DNA of 21,865 nt from contig JAVBMF010000049.1 of NCBI GenBank assembly GCA_031552735.1, positions 1 through 21,865 of the forward strand, read 5' to 3'. Both the position numbers and the translations under genes were made by a program. This DNA comes from JAVBUY01 sp031552735 (GTDB taxonomy: Bacteria; Bacillota; Clostridia; Christensenellales; Aristaeellaceae). Below are positions 14,691-21,495 of this stretch, piece after piece; position 1 is the first letter of the stretch; every line of letters starts with the position of its first letter. The notes beneath the pieces were generated by a model, which was given only the letters and a program-made list of their open reading frames with translations, did no database searches and had not been told where the DNA came from.

Positions 14691-15425
14691 CTAGAGCGAA
14701 ATCTCCACCCGCGCGACGCGGCCAACAAAGCTGCAATCGGCGATGGGCACCGGCTCGGCGACATACTCGCGGTCAAAGGATTGCAGCAGCACGGTGGCGG
14801 CGTCAATCTTCTTGACCTTGCGCAGCGCGCGGTGCTGGCGGTATTCCACCAGCATAATCGCGTCGTCAATCGGGCTCTGCGCGGGGATGACCAGCGCGAT
14901 ATCGCCCGACAGAATGCGAAACCCGCGCATGCTGTCGTCCGGCGCGAGGAAGTAGAGCACCTTGTCCGGCGCGCCACCCTCGATGCGCCCATGCGAGATG
15001 GGCAGCAGGCGGCGATCGACCACCATCCACGCGGCGTTATACACCGGCACGGACTTTAGCACCCCGGCCAGCGCATCCAGCCAGATGCCCGAGGCCGAGC
15101 TGCCCGCATCCTTTTCGTCGGTGGTGAACACCACGGCGGGCTTCTCCGGCGTTTTTTCGCGCGGGATGGGCGCGGGCGTCGTTGCTTGAATGGTTTTCAA
15201 ATCGACGGTGGCGGCGATTTCGTCCAGCGAGAAGTCCACCTCGTTGTGCTCGCGCAGGCCGATGGACTTTAGGATGCGGCGCGCCTGATCGTCGCCGATG
15301 ATGCGCTTGCCCGCCTCGACTTCCAGCAGGTACTTCTCGGTGACGCCGCACTTTTTTGCCACCTGTTTGGCGGTCATCTTCTGCCGCGTGCGCTCCAGCA
15401 GGATCAGGTCTCCCAGTCGGCTCAT
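14691..15425 (-). CDS. XRE-family regulator with S24 (LexA-like) peptidase domain
   Basis: A 244-residue protein. ATG 15425 has TAGGAGG upstream; the much longer open frame beyond this point is antisense to the Fe-S genes and is rejected. Residues 4-60 are an XRE helix-turn-helix ('MTAKQVAKKCGVTEKYLLEVEAGKRI'). A Pro/Thr-rich linker follows, then a C-terminal S24-type fold with 'LAPDDSMRGFRILSGDIALV'. Ser165 would be the nucleophile and Lys203, 38 residues on, the general base, the same spacing as in LexA. Such proteins are transcription repressors inactivated by self-cleavage or by conformational change. No obvious Ala-Gly or Cys-Gly cleavage site is visible. It is divergent from the NifU-like/GGGtGRT operon, which is its most likely target. 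Confidence 0.8.
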   Translation of the reverse strand: MSRLGDLILLERTRQKMTAKQVAKKCGVTEKYLLEVEAGKRIIGDDQARRILKSIGLREHNEVDFSLDEIAATVDLKTIQATTPAPIPREKTPEKPAVVFTTDEKDAGSSASGIWLDALAGVLKSVPVYNAAWMVVDRRLLPISHGRIEGGAPDKVLYFLAPDDSMRGFRILSGDIALVIPAQSPIDDAIMLVEYRQHRALRKVKKIDAATVLLQSFDREYVAEPVPIADCSFVGRVARVEISL

Positions 15426-15456
15426 GCGGCCTCGCCTCCTAAACGGTATCTTCACC

Positions 15457-15485
15457 AGTATAGCCGTTTTGCGTCGCGCTTTCAA
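15457..15485 (-). promoter_or_regulatory. Promoter of the XRE/S24 regulator gene
   Basis: Minus strand: -35 TTGAAA (complement 15480-15485), 17-bp spacer, -10 TATACT (complement 15457-15462). Confidence 0.75.
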
Positions 15486-15562
15486 CCCGCCGCGCGCACA
15501 AAAAATTCGGGAAGAAAACGCGGGAGAATCTGCGTTTTTGATATTCAATTTCAGTTCGTTTG

Positions 15563-15571
15563 TGCTATAAT
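15563..15571 (+). promoter_or_regulatory. Extended -10 promoter of the NifU-like/GGGtGRT operon
   Basis: TGC followed by TATAAT (15566-15571) is an extended -10; no good -35 is present at 16-18 bp (nearest TTGATA is too far at 22 bp). A weak -35 suggests an activator or tight control. Start point near 15578. Confidence 0.65.
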
Positions 15572-15626
15572 AGATTGGTTTGAGAAACATGGGACGACCA
15601 TAGCGACAAGGGAGGATGCTTCGAGT

Positions 15627-16319
15627 ATGCAGTATTCCAGAGAAGTGGAAGAAATGGTTTGCGTAGCCAAGGGCTGCAATCACGGCCCCGCTCCGATCCC
15701 CGAAGAGGGACGTTGGGTGCAGGCGCGCGAGGTGAAGGACATCTCCGGCCTGACGCACGGTGTGGGCTGGTGCGCGCCGCAGCAGGGCGCGTGCAAACTG
15801 ACCCTGAACGTGAAGGAAGGCATCATTCAGGAAGCGTTGGTCGAGACCATCGGCTGCTCCGGCATGACGCATTCCGCCGCGATCGCCAGCGAAGTGCTGC
15901 CCGGCAAAACCGTGCTGGAGGCGCTGAACACCGACCTGGTGTGCGACGCGATCAATACCGCCATGCGCGAGCTGTTCCTGCAAATCGCCTATGGCCGCAC
16001 GCAGAGCGCCTTTTCCGAGGACGGCCTGCCCATCGGCGCCGGGCTGGAGGATCTGGGCAAGGGTCTGCGCAGCCAGATTGGCACCATGTATGGCACGCTG
16101 TCTAAGGGCAGCCGCTATCTGGAGATGGCCGAGGGCTATGTGCTCAAGCTTGGTCTGGACAAGAACAACGAGATCATCGGCTATCAGTTTGTGCATCTGG
16201 GCAAGATGATGGAAGCCATCAAGAAGGGCGTGGATCCGAAGGAAGCCTATGAGAAAAACGTAGGCACCTACGGCCGTTTTGCGGAAGCCGCGTCCACCAT
16301 CGATCCAAGACATAAGTAA
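15627..16319 (+). CDS. NifU/IscU-like iron-sulfur scaffold protein
   Basis: A 230-residue protein with GGGAGG at 15610-15615. It is longer than IscU (about 130). The scaffold core lies at about 48-125, with 'GACKLTLNVKEGIIQEALVETIGCSGMTHSAAIASEVLPGKTVLEAL' resembling the IscU/NifU N-terminal domain. Cysteines are at 12, 17, 49, 56, 77 and 106; C56 and C77 line up by eye with two of the three cluster ligands of IscU. The C-terminal third (about 130-230) is extra, with 'GAGLEDLGKGLRSQIGTMYGTLSKG'. I recall this protein annotated as an Fe-S assembly scaffold always beside a GGGtGRT protein. No cysteine desulfurase is nearby, so whether it builds clusters or does something else is open. It is co-transcribed with the next gene (15 nt to its likely start). 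Confidence 0.82.
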   Translation: MQYSREVEEMVCVAKGCNHGPAPIPEEGRWVQAREVKDISGLTHGVGWCAPQQGACKLTLNVKEGIIQEALVETIGCSGMTHSAAIASEVLPGKTVLEALNTDLVCDAINTAMRELFLQIAYGRTQSAFSEDGLPIGAGLEDLGKGLRSQIGTMYGTLSKGSRYLEMAEGYVLKLGLDKNNEIIGYQFVHLGKMMEAIKKGVDPKEAYEKNVGTYGRFAEAASTIDPRHK

Positions 16320-16334
16320 GGGAGGATGAAGAAG

Positions 16335-17336
16335 ATGGCAACCTTTGAAGGATATGAAAGAAGAATCGCCAAGATCGAAAAGACGCTGGCGGAATATGGC
16401 TTTAAGTCGCTGGACGAGGTCAAGGATTACCTGACCGGCAAGGGCATTGACGTGGACACCGTCGTGCGCGGCATTCAGCCCATTGCGTTTGAGAACGCGG
16501 TATGGGCCTACACGCTGGGCGCGGGCATCGCGGTGAAGAAGGGCATCACCAACGCCGCCGACGCCGCCGAGGCCATCGGCCTGGGCCTGCAGGCGTTCTG
16601 CATCCCCGGCTCGGTCGCCGACCAGCGCGAAGTGGGCATCGGCCACGGCAATCTGGGCGCGATGCTGCTGCGCGAGCAGACCAAGTGCTTCTGCTTCCTG
16701 GCCGGACACGAGTCCTTTGCCGCCGCTGAGGGCGCGATTGGCATCGCCCGCACCGCCAACAAGGTGCGCAAGCAGCCGCTGCGCGTCATCCTCAACGGCC
16801 TGGGCAAGGACGCCGCGTACATCATCGCGCGTATCAACGGCTTTACCTACGTCAAGACGCAGTATGACTACGCGAGCGGCAAGCTGAACATCGTCGAGGA
16901 GAAGGCATTCTCCGACGGCGAGAAGGCCAAGGTGCGCTGCTACGGCGCGGACGATGTGTCCGAGGGCGTAGCGATCATGCGCCAGGAGGACGTCGATGTG
17001 TCGATCACCGGCAACTCGACCAACCCGACTCGCTTCCAGCACCCGGTGGCCGGCACCTACAAGAAGTGGGCCAACGAGCACGGCAAGAAGTTCTTCTCCG
17101 TGGCCTCGGGCGGCGGCACCGGCCGCACGCTGCATCCGGACAACATGGCCGCTGGCCCCGCTTCCTACGGCATGACCGACACCATGGGCCGCATGCATTC
17201 CGATGCGCAGTTCGCGGGCAGCTCTTCTGTGCCCGCCCACGTGGAGATGATGGGCCTGATCGGCATGGGCAACAACCCGATGGTCGGCGCAACGGTGGCT
17301 GTCGCCGTGGCCATTGAGGAAGCCAGCCGGAAGTAA
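16335..17336 (+). CDS. GGGtGRT-family protein of unknown function
   Basis: A 333-residue protein starting at ATG 16335, 9 nt after GGGAGG; an ATG at 16326 overlaps the ribosome site and is less likely. It carries the motif that names the family, GGGTGRT, at residues 259-265, followed by 'LHPDNMAAGPASYGMTDTMGRMHSDAQFAG'. Other Gly-rich stretches are 'AYTLGAGIAVKKG', 'GSVADQREVGIGHGNLGAMLLREQTKCFCFLAGHESFAAAEGAIGIA' and 'GLIGMGNNPMVGATVAVAVAIEE'. There is no signal peptide or membrane helix. The Gly-rich motifs suggest a nucleotide or phosphate site (inference). Tight pairing with the NifU-like scaffold gene suggests a joint Fe-S-linked task. The transcript ends at a perfect terminator. Confidence 0.85.
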   Translation: MATFEGYERRIAKIEKTLAEYGFKSLDEVKDYLTGKGIDVDTVVRGIQPIAFENAVWAYTLGAGIAVKKGITNAADAAEAIGLGLQAFCIPGSVADQREVGIGHGNLGAMLLREQTKCFCFLAGHESFAAAEGAIGIARTANKVRKQPLRVILNGLGKDAAYIIARINGFTYVKTQYDYASGKLNIVEEKAFSDGEKAKVRCYGADDVSEGVAIMRQEDVDVSITGNSTNPTRFQHPVAGTYKKWANEHGKKFFSVASGGGTGRTLHPDNMAAGPASYGMTDTMGRMHSDAQFAGSSSVPAHVEMMGLIGMGNNPMVGATVAVAVAIEEASRK

Positions 17337-17351
17337 ATTTTCCTGATCACG

Positions 17352-17383
17352 AAACCCCCGATCACGCTGGTCGGGGGTTTTTT
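17352..17383 (+). terminator. Terminator of the Fe-S operon
   Basis: AAACCCCCGA (17352-17361) pairs perfectly with TCGGGGGTTT (17371-17380), followed by further Ts. Confidence 0.92.
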
Positions 17384-17430
17384 GCACCCCGGAATGCGCC
17401 GCGCCATAGCATGCAAGAGGCACAGAAGTC

Positions 17431-17588
17431 AGAGCAATTCAAAAACCATAGCACATGTTGGAGCGGGTCTTTTCCAGTCTCGCGTTGCCTCGTCCGCTTG
17501 GCGTAGCGCTGCTACGTCGCGCTTCCTTAGCTTAGCGAGGCAGAAAATCCCGCGCTCATCTATGCGCTATGGTCTCTTCATTTGCTCT
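17431..17588. repeat. Long imperfect palindrome, copy 2 of the intergenic repeat family
   Basis: A 158-bp near-palindrome. It starts AGAGCAA and ends TTTGCTCT; CCATAGC near 17447 mirrors GCTATGG near 17566. At the centre GGCGTAGC (17500-17507), loop GCT, GCTACGTC (17511-17518) form an 8-bp hairpin. It aligns collinearly with 18155-18311 (shared blocks TAGCACAT, CTCGCGTTG, GGCGTA, CGCTGCTA, TAGCGAGG, AAAATCC, ATCTATG). It occupies the whole space between the Fe-S terminator region and the ribosome site of the MntP/YtaF-like gene, so it would be in that gene's leader or promoter. A short GCGCCATAGCATGC at 17401-17413 may be a remnant of a further end. Confidence 0.75.
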
Positions 17589-17603
17589 AAAGGAGAGATA
17601 CGC

Positions 17604-18155
17604 ATGCTATGGATTGGACAGATGCTGACGGTCGTCGCTGTCAGCATGGACGCTTTTTGGTGTGGATTCGCGCTGGGGGGACGGCAGGTACGCCTGCGCA
17701 CCCGCACGGCGCTGTATATAGGGGCATGGCCGCTGGCGCTGTCGCTGGTGGCGGCGATCGCCGGACACGGCGCGCGGCAGTTCGTGCCCATCGGATGGGT
17801 GCGCATGATCGGCGGCAGTGTACTGCTGATCGTCGCAGTGATGGCGTTTCGTGAGGCGGTGCGGCAATGGCGCGGCGAGGGAGACCGGCTGGCCTGCGGA
17901 CGCGACGCCAGCCTGGGCGAGAGCACGCTGGTCAGCGTGGCGGTGGCGGTGGATGCGTCGATGGCTGCCTTTGCGCTGGCGCTGGCTGGACTGCCGCCGG
18001 TCACCGTCGCGGTGGCGATGGCGGTGGCGCACGGCGCGCTGGTGCTGGTTGGCAACCGGCTGGGCCTATACAGTATCGGCAAAATGCACGGCTGGTACGT
18101 GTTCCTGCCGTGCGGGATTTTGCTGGTGATGTCGGTGCTACGATTCGCTGGCTAA
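17604..18155 (+). CDS. MntP/YtaF-family membrane protein
   Basis: The 183-residue protein starts at ATG 17604 with AAAGGAG at 17589-17595; an in-frame extension into the repeat is rejected. It has about six hydrophobic helices in two homologous halves. The first carries 'VAVSMDAFWCGFALG' (near 11-25) and the second 'VAVAVDASMAAFALALAG' (near 113-130), keeping the key Asp of each. It differs clearly from the MntP encoded at 3759: Trp-Cys in the first motif and a looser second motif. The family covers MntP Mn2+ exporters and the sporulation protein YtaF, and I cannot choose between them. It sits between two copies of the palindromic repeat, with no riboswitch or clear promoter visible. Confidence 0.75.
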   Translation: MLWIGQMLTVVAVSMDAFWCGFALGGRQVRLRTRTALYIGAWPLALSLVAAIAGHGARQFVPIGWVRMIGGSVLLIVAVMAFREAVRQWRGEGDRLACGRDASLGESTLVSVAVAVDASMAAFALALAGLPPVTVAVAMAVAHGALVLVGNRLGLYSIGKMHGWYVFLPCGILLVMSVLRFAG

Positions 18156-18311
18156 CGCAAATTCATCAAGCGTAGCACATAGCTTGCATGTCTTTTTGCC
18201 CTCGCGTTGTCTTGTCCAGTCGGCGTAACGCTGCTATGCCTTCTTCCATCGACCTAGCGAGGAACAAAAATCCAACGCAATCTATGGCGCTACGCTTTTT
18301 TCGTTTGCGCT
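18155..18311. repeat. Long imperfect palindrome, copy 3 of the intergenic repeat family
   Basis: 157 bp, in the same orientation as the copy at 17431. The ends are ACGCAAA and TTTGCGCT; AGCGTAGC near 18169 mirrors GCTACGCT near 18289. The central stem GGCGTA (18222-18227) pairs with TATGCC (18235-18240) with one G-U. Where copy 2 has CCATAGC/GCTATGG in its outer stem, this copy has GCGTAGC/GCTACGC: both sides changed together. It begins at the last base of the MntP/YtaF-like stop codon and supplies the final codons (QTKKA) and stop of the convergent pyruvate-kinase-like gene. Confidence 0.75.
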
Positions 18312-19288
18312 GAATAATGCTCCGCTGCCCGCGCGGTGTCGATCAGCGCGCGCATCGCGGTCACCGGATGCGCGCCGATCGCCGTTTCGCCGGTCAGCAT
18401 CAGCGAGGCCGCGCCGTCCCACACCGCGTGCGCGATGTCGCTCACCTCGGCGCGGGTGGGCTGCGGCGCGGTGATCATGCTGTGCAGCAATTGCGTGACC
18501 ACCATGAAGGGCACGTTTTGTGCGCGGCAGATGCGCGCAATATCCTGCTGCGCGCCGGGCAACTCGGCCAGCGGCATCTGCATGCCCAGGTCGCCGCGCG
18601 CGATGACGATCTCGTCGGCCAGGTGCGCCCAACCGGCCAGCGTGGCCAAGCCCTGACAATCTTCCACCTTGGCCAATAGCCGCGCGCAGGACAAGCCGTG
18701 ATGGGCCAGCGCGGCGCGCACATCGTTTAGGTCGGCCTCGCTGCGCGCGAAGGGCAGCATGACCTCGGTGACGCCGACTTGCGCAGCCGTCGCCAGATGA
18801 CGGCGATCAGCGTCGGACAGGCAGGGCAGACGCAGCTCCGCGACGGACAGCGCGACGCCCTTGTGGCCGTGCAGCAATCCGCCGCGCAGTACGCGGCAGT
18901 CGGCGTGGTCTGCGTGAAGCGCCGTCACAGCCAGCATGATCGCGCCGTCGTCGATGGTCAGCGTCGTGTCAAGTCGCAGCGCATCCAGCGCGGCCTGCGG
19001 AAAGGGCACACCGCCCGCGCCCAGGCGCACGGTGCCGCCCACAGCCAGCGGCATCGGGGCGGCCAGCGCGCCGATGCGCACCTCCGCGCCCTCCAGGTCG
19101 ATCAATAGATCGCAGCGATGGCCGGTATGCGCCTGCGCCTGGCGCAGCGCGCCGATCCAGTCCGCGTACTGCGACAGCTCGCCGTGCGACAGGTTGAGTC
19201 GCGCGCCGGTCATGCCGTCGTCGAGCATCGTGCATAGGACATCGACCTGGGCACAGGCAGGACCCAGCGTCCCATAGAATCTTAGCAT
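18290..19288 (-). CDS. Short pyruvate-kinase-like protein (barrel only, no C-terminal domain)
   Basis: A 332-residue protein with ATG 19288 and GGAGGAC just upstream. It follows pyruvate kinase through the TIM barrel and an inserted B-domain-like segment (about 72-145): 'GTLGPA', 'RLNLSHG' (30-36), 'LLAKVEDCQG' with Lys207 and Glu209, 'ARGDLGMQMPL' with metal ligand Asp233, 'PTRAEVSDIAHAVWDG' (277-292) and 'LTGETAIGAHPV'. It stops where the roughly 120-residue C-terminal allosteric domain of true enzymes (about 470 residues) should begin. The DTKGPEIRTG motif reads DLEGAEVRIG. It may be a minimal pyruvate kinase, an enzyme with another enol/phosphate substrate, or a regulator. The last codons lie in the palindromic repeat, which may have replaced the original 3' end. 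Confidence 0.78.
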   Translation of the reverse strand: MLRFYGTLGPACAQVDVLCTMLDDGMTGARLNLSHGELSQYADWIGALRQAQAHTGHRCDLLIDLEGAEVRIGALAAPMPLAVGGTVRLGAGGVPFPQAALDALRLDTTLTIDDGAIMLAVTALHADHADCRVLRGGLLHGHKGVALSVAELRLPCLSDADRRHLATAAQVGVTEVMLPFARSEADLNDVRAALAHHGLSCARLLAKVEDCQGLATLAGWAHLADEIVIARGDLGMQMPLAELPGAQQDIARICRAQNVPFMVVTQLLHSMITAPQPTRAEVSDIAHAVWDGAASLMLTGETAIGAHPVTAMRALIDTARAAEHYSAQTKKA

Positions 19289-19317
19289 GGCGTGTCCTCC
19301 GCTTTTGTGGTGCCTTC

Positions 19318-19346
19318 ATTGTACCATGCGCGCGCAAAGCCAACAA
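19318..19346 (-). promoter_or_regulatory. Promoter of the pyruvate-kinase-like gene
   Basis: Minus strand: -35 TTGTTG (complement 19341-19346), 17-bp spacer ending in an extended -10 TGG, and TACAAT (complement 19318-19323). Back to back with the promoter at 19351. Confidence 0.75.
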
Positions 19347-19350
19347 CGGT

Positions 19351-19379
19351 TTGATATTTTGGGCGCAAAATGGTATAGT
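19351..19379 (+). promoter_or_regulatory. Promoter of the hydrolase/DUF4097 operon
   Basis: TTGATA (19351-19356), 17-bp spacer ending in TGG (extended -10), TATAGT (19374-19379). Its -35 lies 4 bp from that of the divergent promoter, so one bound factor could affect both. Confidence 0.75.
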
Positions 19380-19412
19380 AAAGCACAGGCGCAAAGGAAG
19401 CGAGTGGTACGA

Positions 19413-20354
19413 ATGAAAGCGCGCAAGTGGATCGGGATTGGCGCAGGGGCGCTGGCGCTGTTGCTGCTCATCGCGTGGGTCGTGGCGGGCAACCTACTCT
19501 TTGAACTGATGGTGCGCTTTGAGGAATTTGAAGACGAGACCGTGCAGGCCGCCAAGTATACCTACGAGGACGACCGGCTGGATTGGCTGGACATGCAGAA
19601 CCACCAGGATTGGTCGATTACATCTGGCGATGGCATCAAGCTGAACGGCATCTACATTGCCGCGCCGCAACCGGCCGGACGCACCGCGCTGGTGGTGCAT
19701 GGCTACGGCGGAAACGCCCGCAACATGCTTCGGATTGGCCGCATGTTTGTGGAGGACTTAGGCTATAATGTGCTGCTGCCGAATCTGCGCGCGCTGGGCG
19801 CCAGCCATGGCGAGATCATCGGCTTTGGCTGGCTGGATCGCAAGGACATGCTGCTGTGGATTCAGCGCGTGTTGCAGCAGCAAGGCCCCGACGAGCAGAT
19901 CGTGCTGTATGGCAACTCGATGGGCGGCGCGACCGTGATGATGACCAGCGGCGAGAAACTGCCCAGGAACGTGAAGGCTGTCATCGAGGACTGCGGCTAC
20001 ACCGACGCGGGCACGCAGATACGGCACCAGCTCAAGAGCATGTCGCTGCCGCTCAGCGGGCTGCTGGAAAAGTCGCTCAGCCTTGTGTGCAAGGTGCGCG
20101 CCGGATATTTCCTGGGCGAAGCGTCTGCGGTGAAGCAGCTGCGCAAGACCACGCTGCCAATGCTCTTTATTCACGGCGAGCAGGACGATTTCGTCCCCTT
20201 TGAGATGGTGTACACGCTCTATGATGCGGCGAACGGACCCAAGCAGATCTACACCGTGCCCGGCGCGGAGCATGTGGCGTCCTATCAGACCGATCCGGCG
20301 GCATACCGGTCGCATATCCAGGCATTCTTGCAGCAGTACATGCCAGTCGATTAA
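19413..20354 (+). CDS. Membrane-anchored alpha/beta hydrolase
   Basis: The 313-residue protein starts at ATG 19413; a GTG at 19404 is closer to AAAGGAA (19393-19399) and cannot be excluded. Residues 7-30 form one hydrophobic helix after a basic N-terminus, so the enzyme is probably anchored facing outward. The hydrolase core follows: 'VVHGYGGNARNM' (oxyanion region, 94-105), nucleophile elbow GNSMGG with Ser169, acid Asp258/Asp259 in 'HGEQDDFVP' and His287 in 'GAEHVAS'. It resembles the YqkD/BAAT-like hydrolases found in Firmicutes with an N-terminal anchor; the substrate is unknown, with esters or acyl groups likely. It is the first gene of an operon with the DUF4097-type gene 13 nt downstream, then probably ybaB and recR. 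Confidence 0.82.
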   Translation: MKARKWIGIGAGALALLLLIAWVVAGNLLFELMVRFEEFEDETVQAAKYTYEDDRLDWLDMQNHQDWSITSGDGIKLNGIYIAAPQPAGRTALVVHGYGGNARNMLRIGRMFVEDLGYNVLLPNLRALGASHGEIIGFGWLDRKDMLLWIQRVLQQQGPDEQIVLYGNSMGGATVMMTSGEKLPRNVKAVIEDCGYTDAGTQIRHQLKSMSLPLSGLLEKSLSLVCKVRAGYFLGEASAVKQLRKTTLPMLFIHGEQDDFVPFEMVYTLYDAANGPKQIYTVPGAEHVASYQTDPAAYRSHIQAFLQQYMPVD

Positions 20355-20367
20355 GGAGGCAAACAAC

Positions 20368-21126
20368 ATGGAGCGAAACGTAGCGTATCCAGCGGGGCTG
20401 GTCACCGGCGTACAGGTGCGTTCGGGCTGGGCGCAGGTGGAGCTGTTCAGCGGCGAGTGTGCCGATGTGCAGGCCATTATCTCCGGCGACGAGCACTCGG
20501 TGAAAAACCTGATCGTGCGCCATGAGAATGGCAAATTGATCATCGAGCAGCCAACCTATGGCCTCAGCCTGGATTTTTCCACTGGCAAATGGATGCAGAT
20601 CGTCGTCTGCGTGCCGCATGTGTGGCGCGGCGACGTGGCGCTCAGCACGGTGTCCAGCCCGATCTCGGTGAAGAACATCGAGGGCGGCGAGGTCAGCGTG
20701 GATACCGTGGCCGGTACGCAATATGTGGATCGTGTGCGCGCGGAGTCGCTGTCTTTAAGCGCGGTGACCGGCGCGCTGCAAGCCACGCGCGTCACCACCA
20801 AGGCGCTGAAGGTGCGCAATGTGTCCGGCACCATTGGCATCTATGATGCACAAGCCGATACTGTCAAGGTGACCACTGCCGCCGGCGATGCGACGCTGAC
20901 CTTTGAGCAGCCGTTCGTGTCGATGGACGTGCAGACTGCGACCGGCGCGGTGCGCGTGACGTTGCCCGGGAACACCGTGGAGACCAGCTTCCGCTCGGTG
21001 ACCGGCAAGCTGAACCTGAAGGGATTTTCCACCGGCGGGGAAAACGCGCCGCTAGTCTCGGCCACGTCGGTGACCGGCGACGTGACCTTGCGCAGCAAGA
21101 ACGAAGAAACCGAAGAAGATCAATAA
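20368..21126 (+). CDS. DUF4097-type beta-strand repeat protein
   Basis: A 252-residue protein with AAGGAGG 9 nt before ATG 20368. It lacks a signal peptide or membrane helix. The sequence is a series of short beta strands of the type 'xVxVxTVxGxxxVxxVxAxSLxLxxVTGxL', with Gly turns ('SVTGKLNLKG', 'SATSVTGDVTLRSKNEE'), as in DUF4097/putative auto-transporter adhesin-head-like proteins, which fold as a right-handed beta-helix or solenoid. It ends in an acidic tail. Members often accompany PspC/LiaF-type envelope-stress genes, but here the neighbour is a hydrolase. The family call is by pattern, and no function can be assigned. Confidence 0.75.
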   Translation: MERNVAYPAGLVTGVQVRSGWAQVELFSGECADVQAIISGDEHSVKNLIVRHENGKLIIEQPTYGLSLDFSTGKWMQIVVCVPHVWRGDVALSTVSSPISVKNIEGGEVSVDTVAGTQYVDRVRAESLSLSAVTGALQATRVTTKALKVRNVSGTIGIYDAQADTVKVTTAAGDATLTFEQPFVSMDVQTATGAVRVTLPGNTVETSFRSVTGKLNLKGFSTGGENAPLVSATSVTGDVTLRSKNEETEEDQ

Positions 21127-21151
21127 ATACGAAACAGCGGAGGATATACAC

Positions 21152-21493
21152 ATGGGCAAGGGCGGATTCCCCGGCATGGGCGGCATGGGTGGCAACATGC
21201 AGCAATTGATGCGCCAAGCGCAGCAGATGCAGCAGAAAATGGTGGCGCTACAGGAAGAGCTGGACGCGCGCACCTATGAAGCCAGCGCGGGCGGCGGCAT
21301 GGTGAGCGTGAAGGTCAGCGGCAAGCGCGAACTGCTGGAGCTGACCATCAAGCCCGAGGCGGTCGATCCGGACGACGTGGAGATGCTACAGGACGTGATC
21401 CTGGCGGCGGTCAACGAGGCACTGCGCACCGGCGAAACCACCCGCGAGAACGAGATGGCCAAGGCCAGTGGCGGAATGGGCGGGATGTTCTAA
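21152..21493 (+). CDS. YbaB/EbfC nucleoid-associated protein
   Basis: A 113-residue protein with GGAGG before ATG 21152. A Gly/Met-rich start (GGFPGMGGMGGNM) is followed by the coiled helix 'QQLMRQAQQMQQKMVALQEELDARTYEASAGGGMVSVKVSG' and the core 'LTIKPEAVDPDDVEMLQDVILAAVNEAL', all diagnostic of YbaB. It binds DNA as a dimer and is nearly always encoded directly before recR, as here (recR starts 3 nt after its stop). dnaX, the other usual neighbour, is not adjacent upstream. Confidence 0.93.
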   Translation: MGKGGFPGMGGMGGNMQQLMRQAQQMQQKMVALQEELDARTYEASAGGGMVSVKVSGKRELLELTIKPEAVDPDDVEMLQDVILAAVNEALRTGETTRENEMAKASGGMGGMF

Positions 21494-21495
21494 GC

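Noticed and set aside
15426..17423. Extension of the XRE/S24 frame to a 910-residue minus-strand protein
   Set aside because: The part beyond 15425 is antisense to the NifU-like and GGGtGRT genes and passes the regulator's own promoter and ribosome site.
17431..17588. yybP-ykoY manganese riboswitch before the second MntP-family gene
   Set aside because: The sequence is a full-length palindrome shared with two other loci, one not near an mntP gene, and lacks the riboswitch's conserved loops as far as I can tell. None is seen before the mntP at 3759 either.
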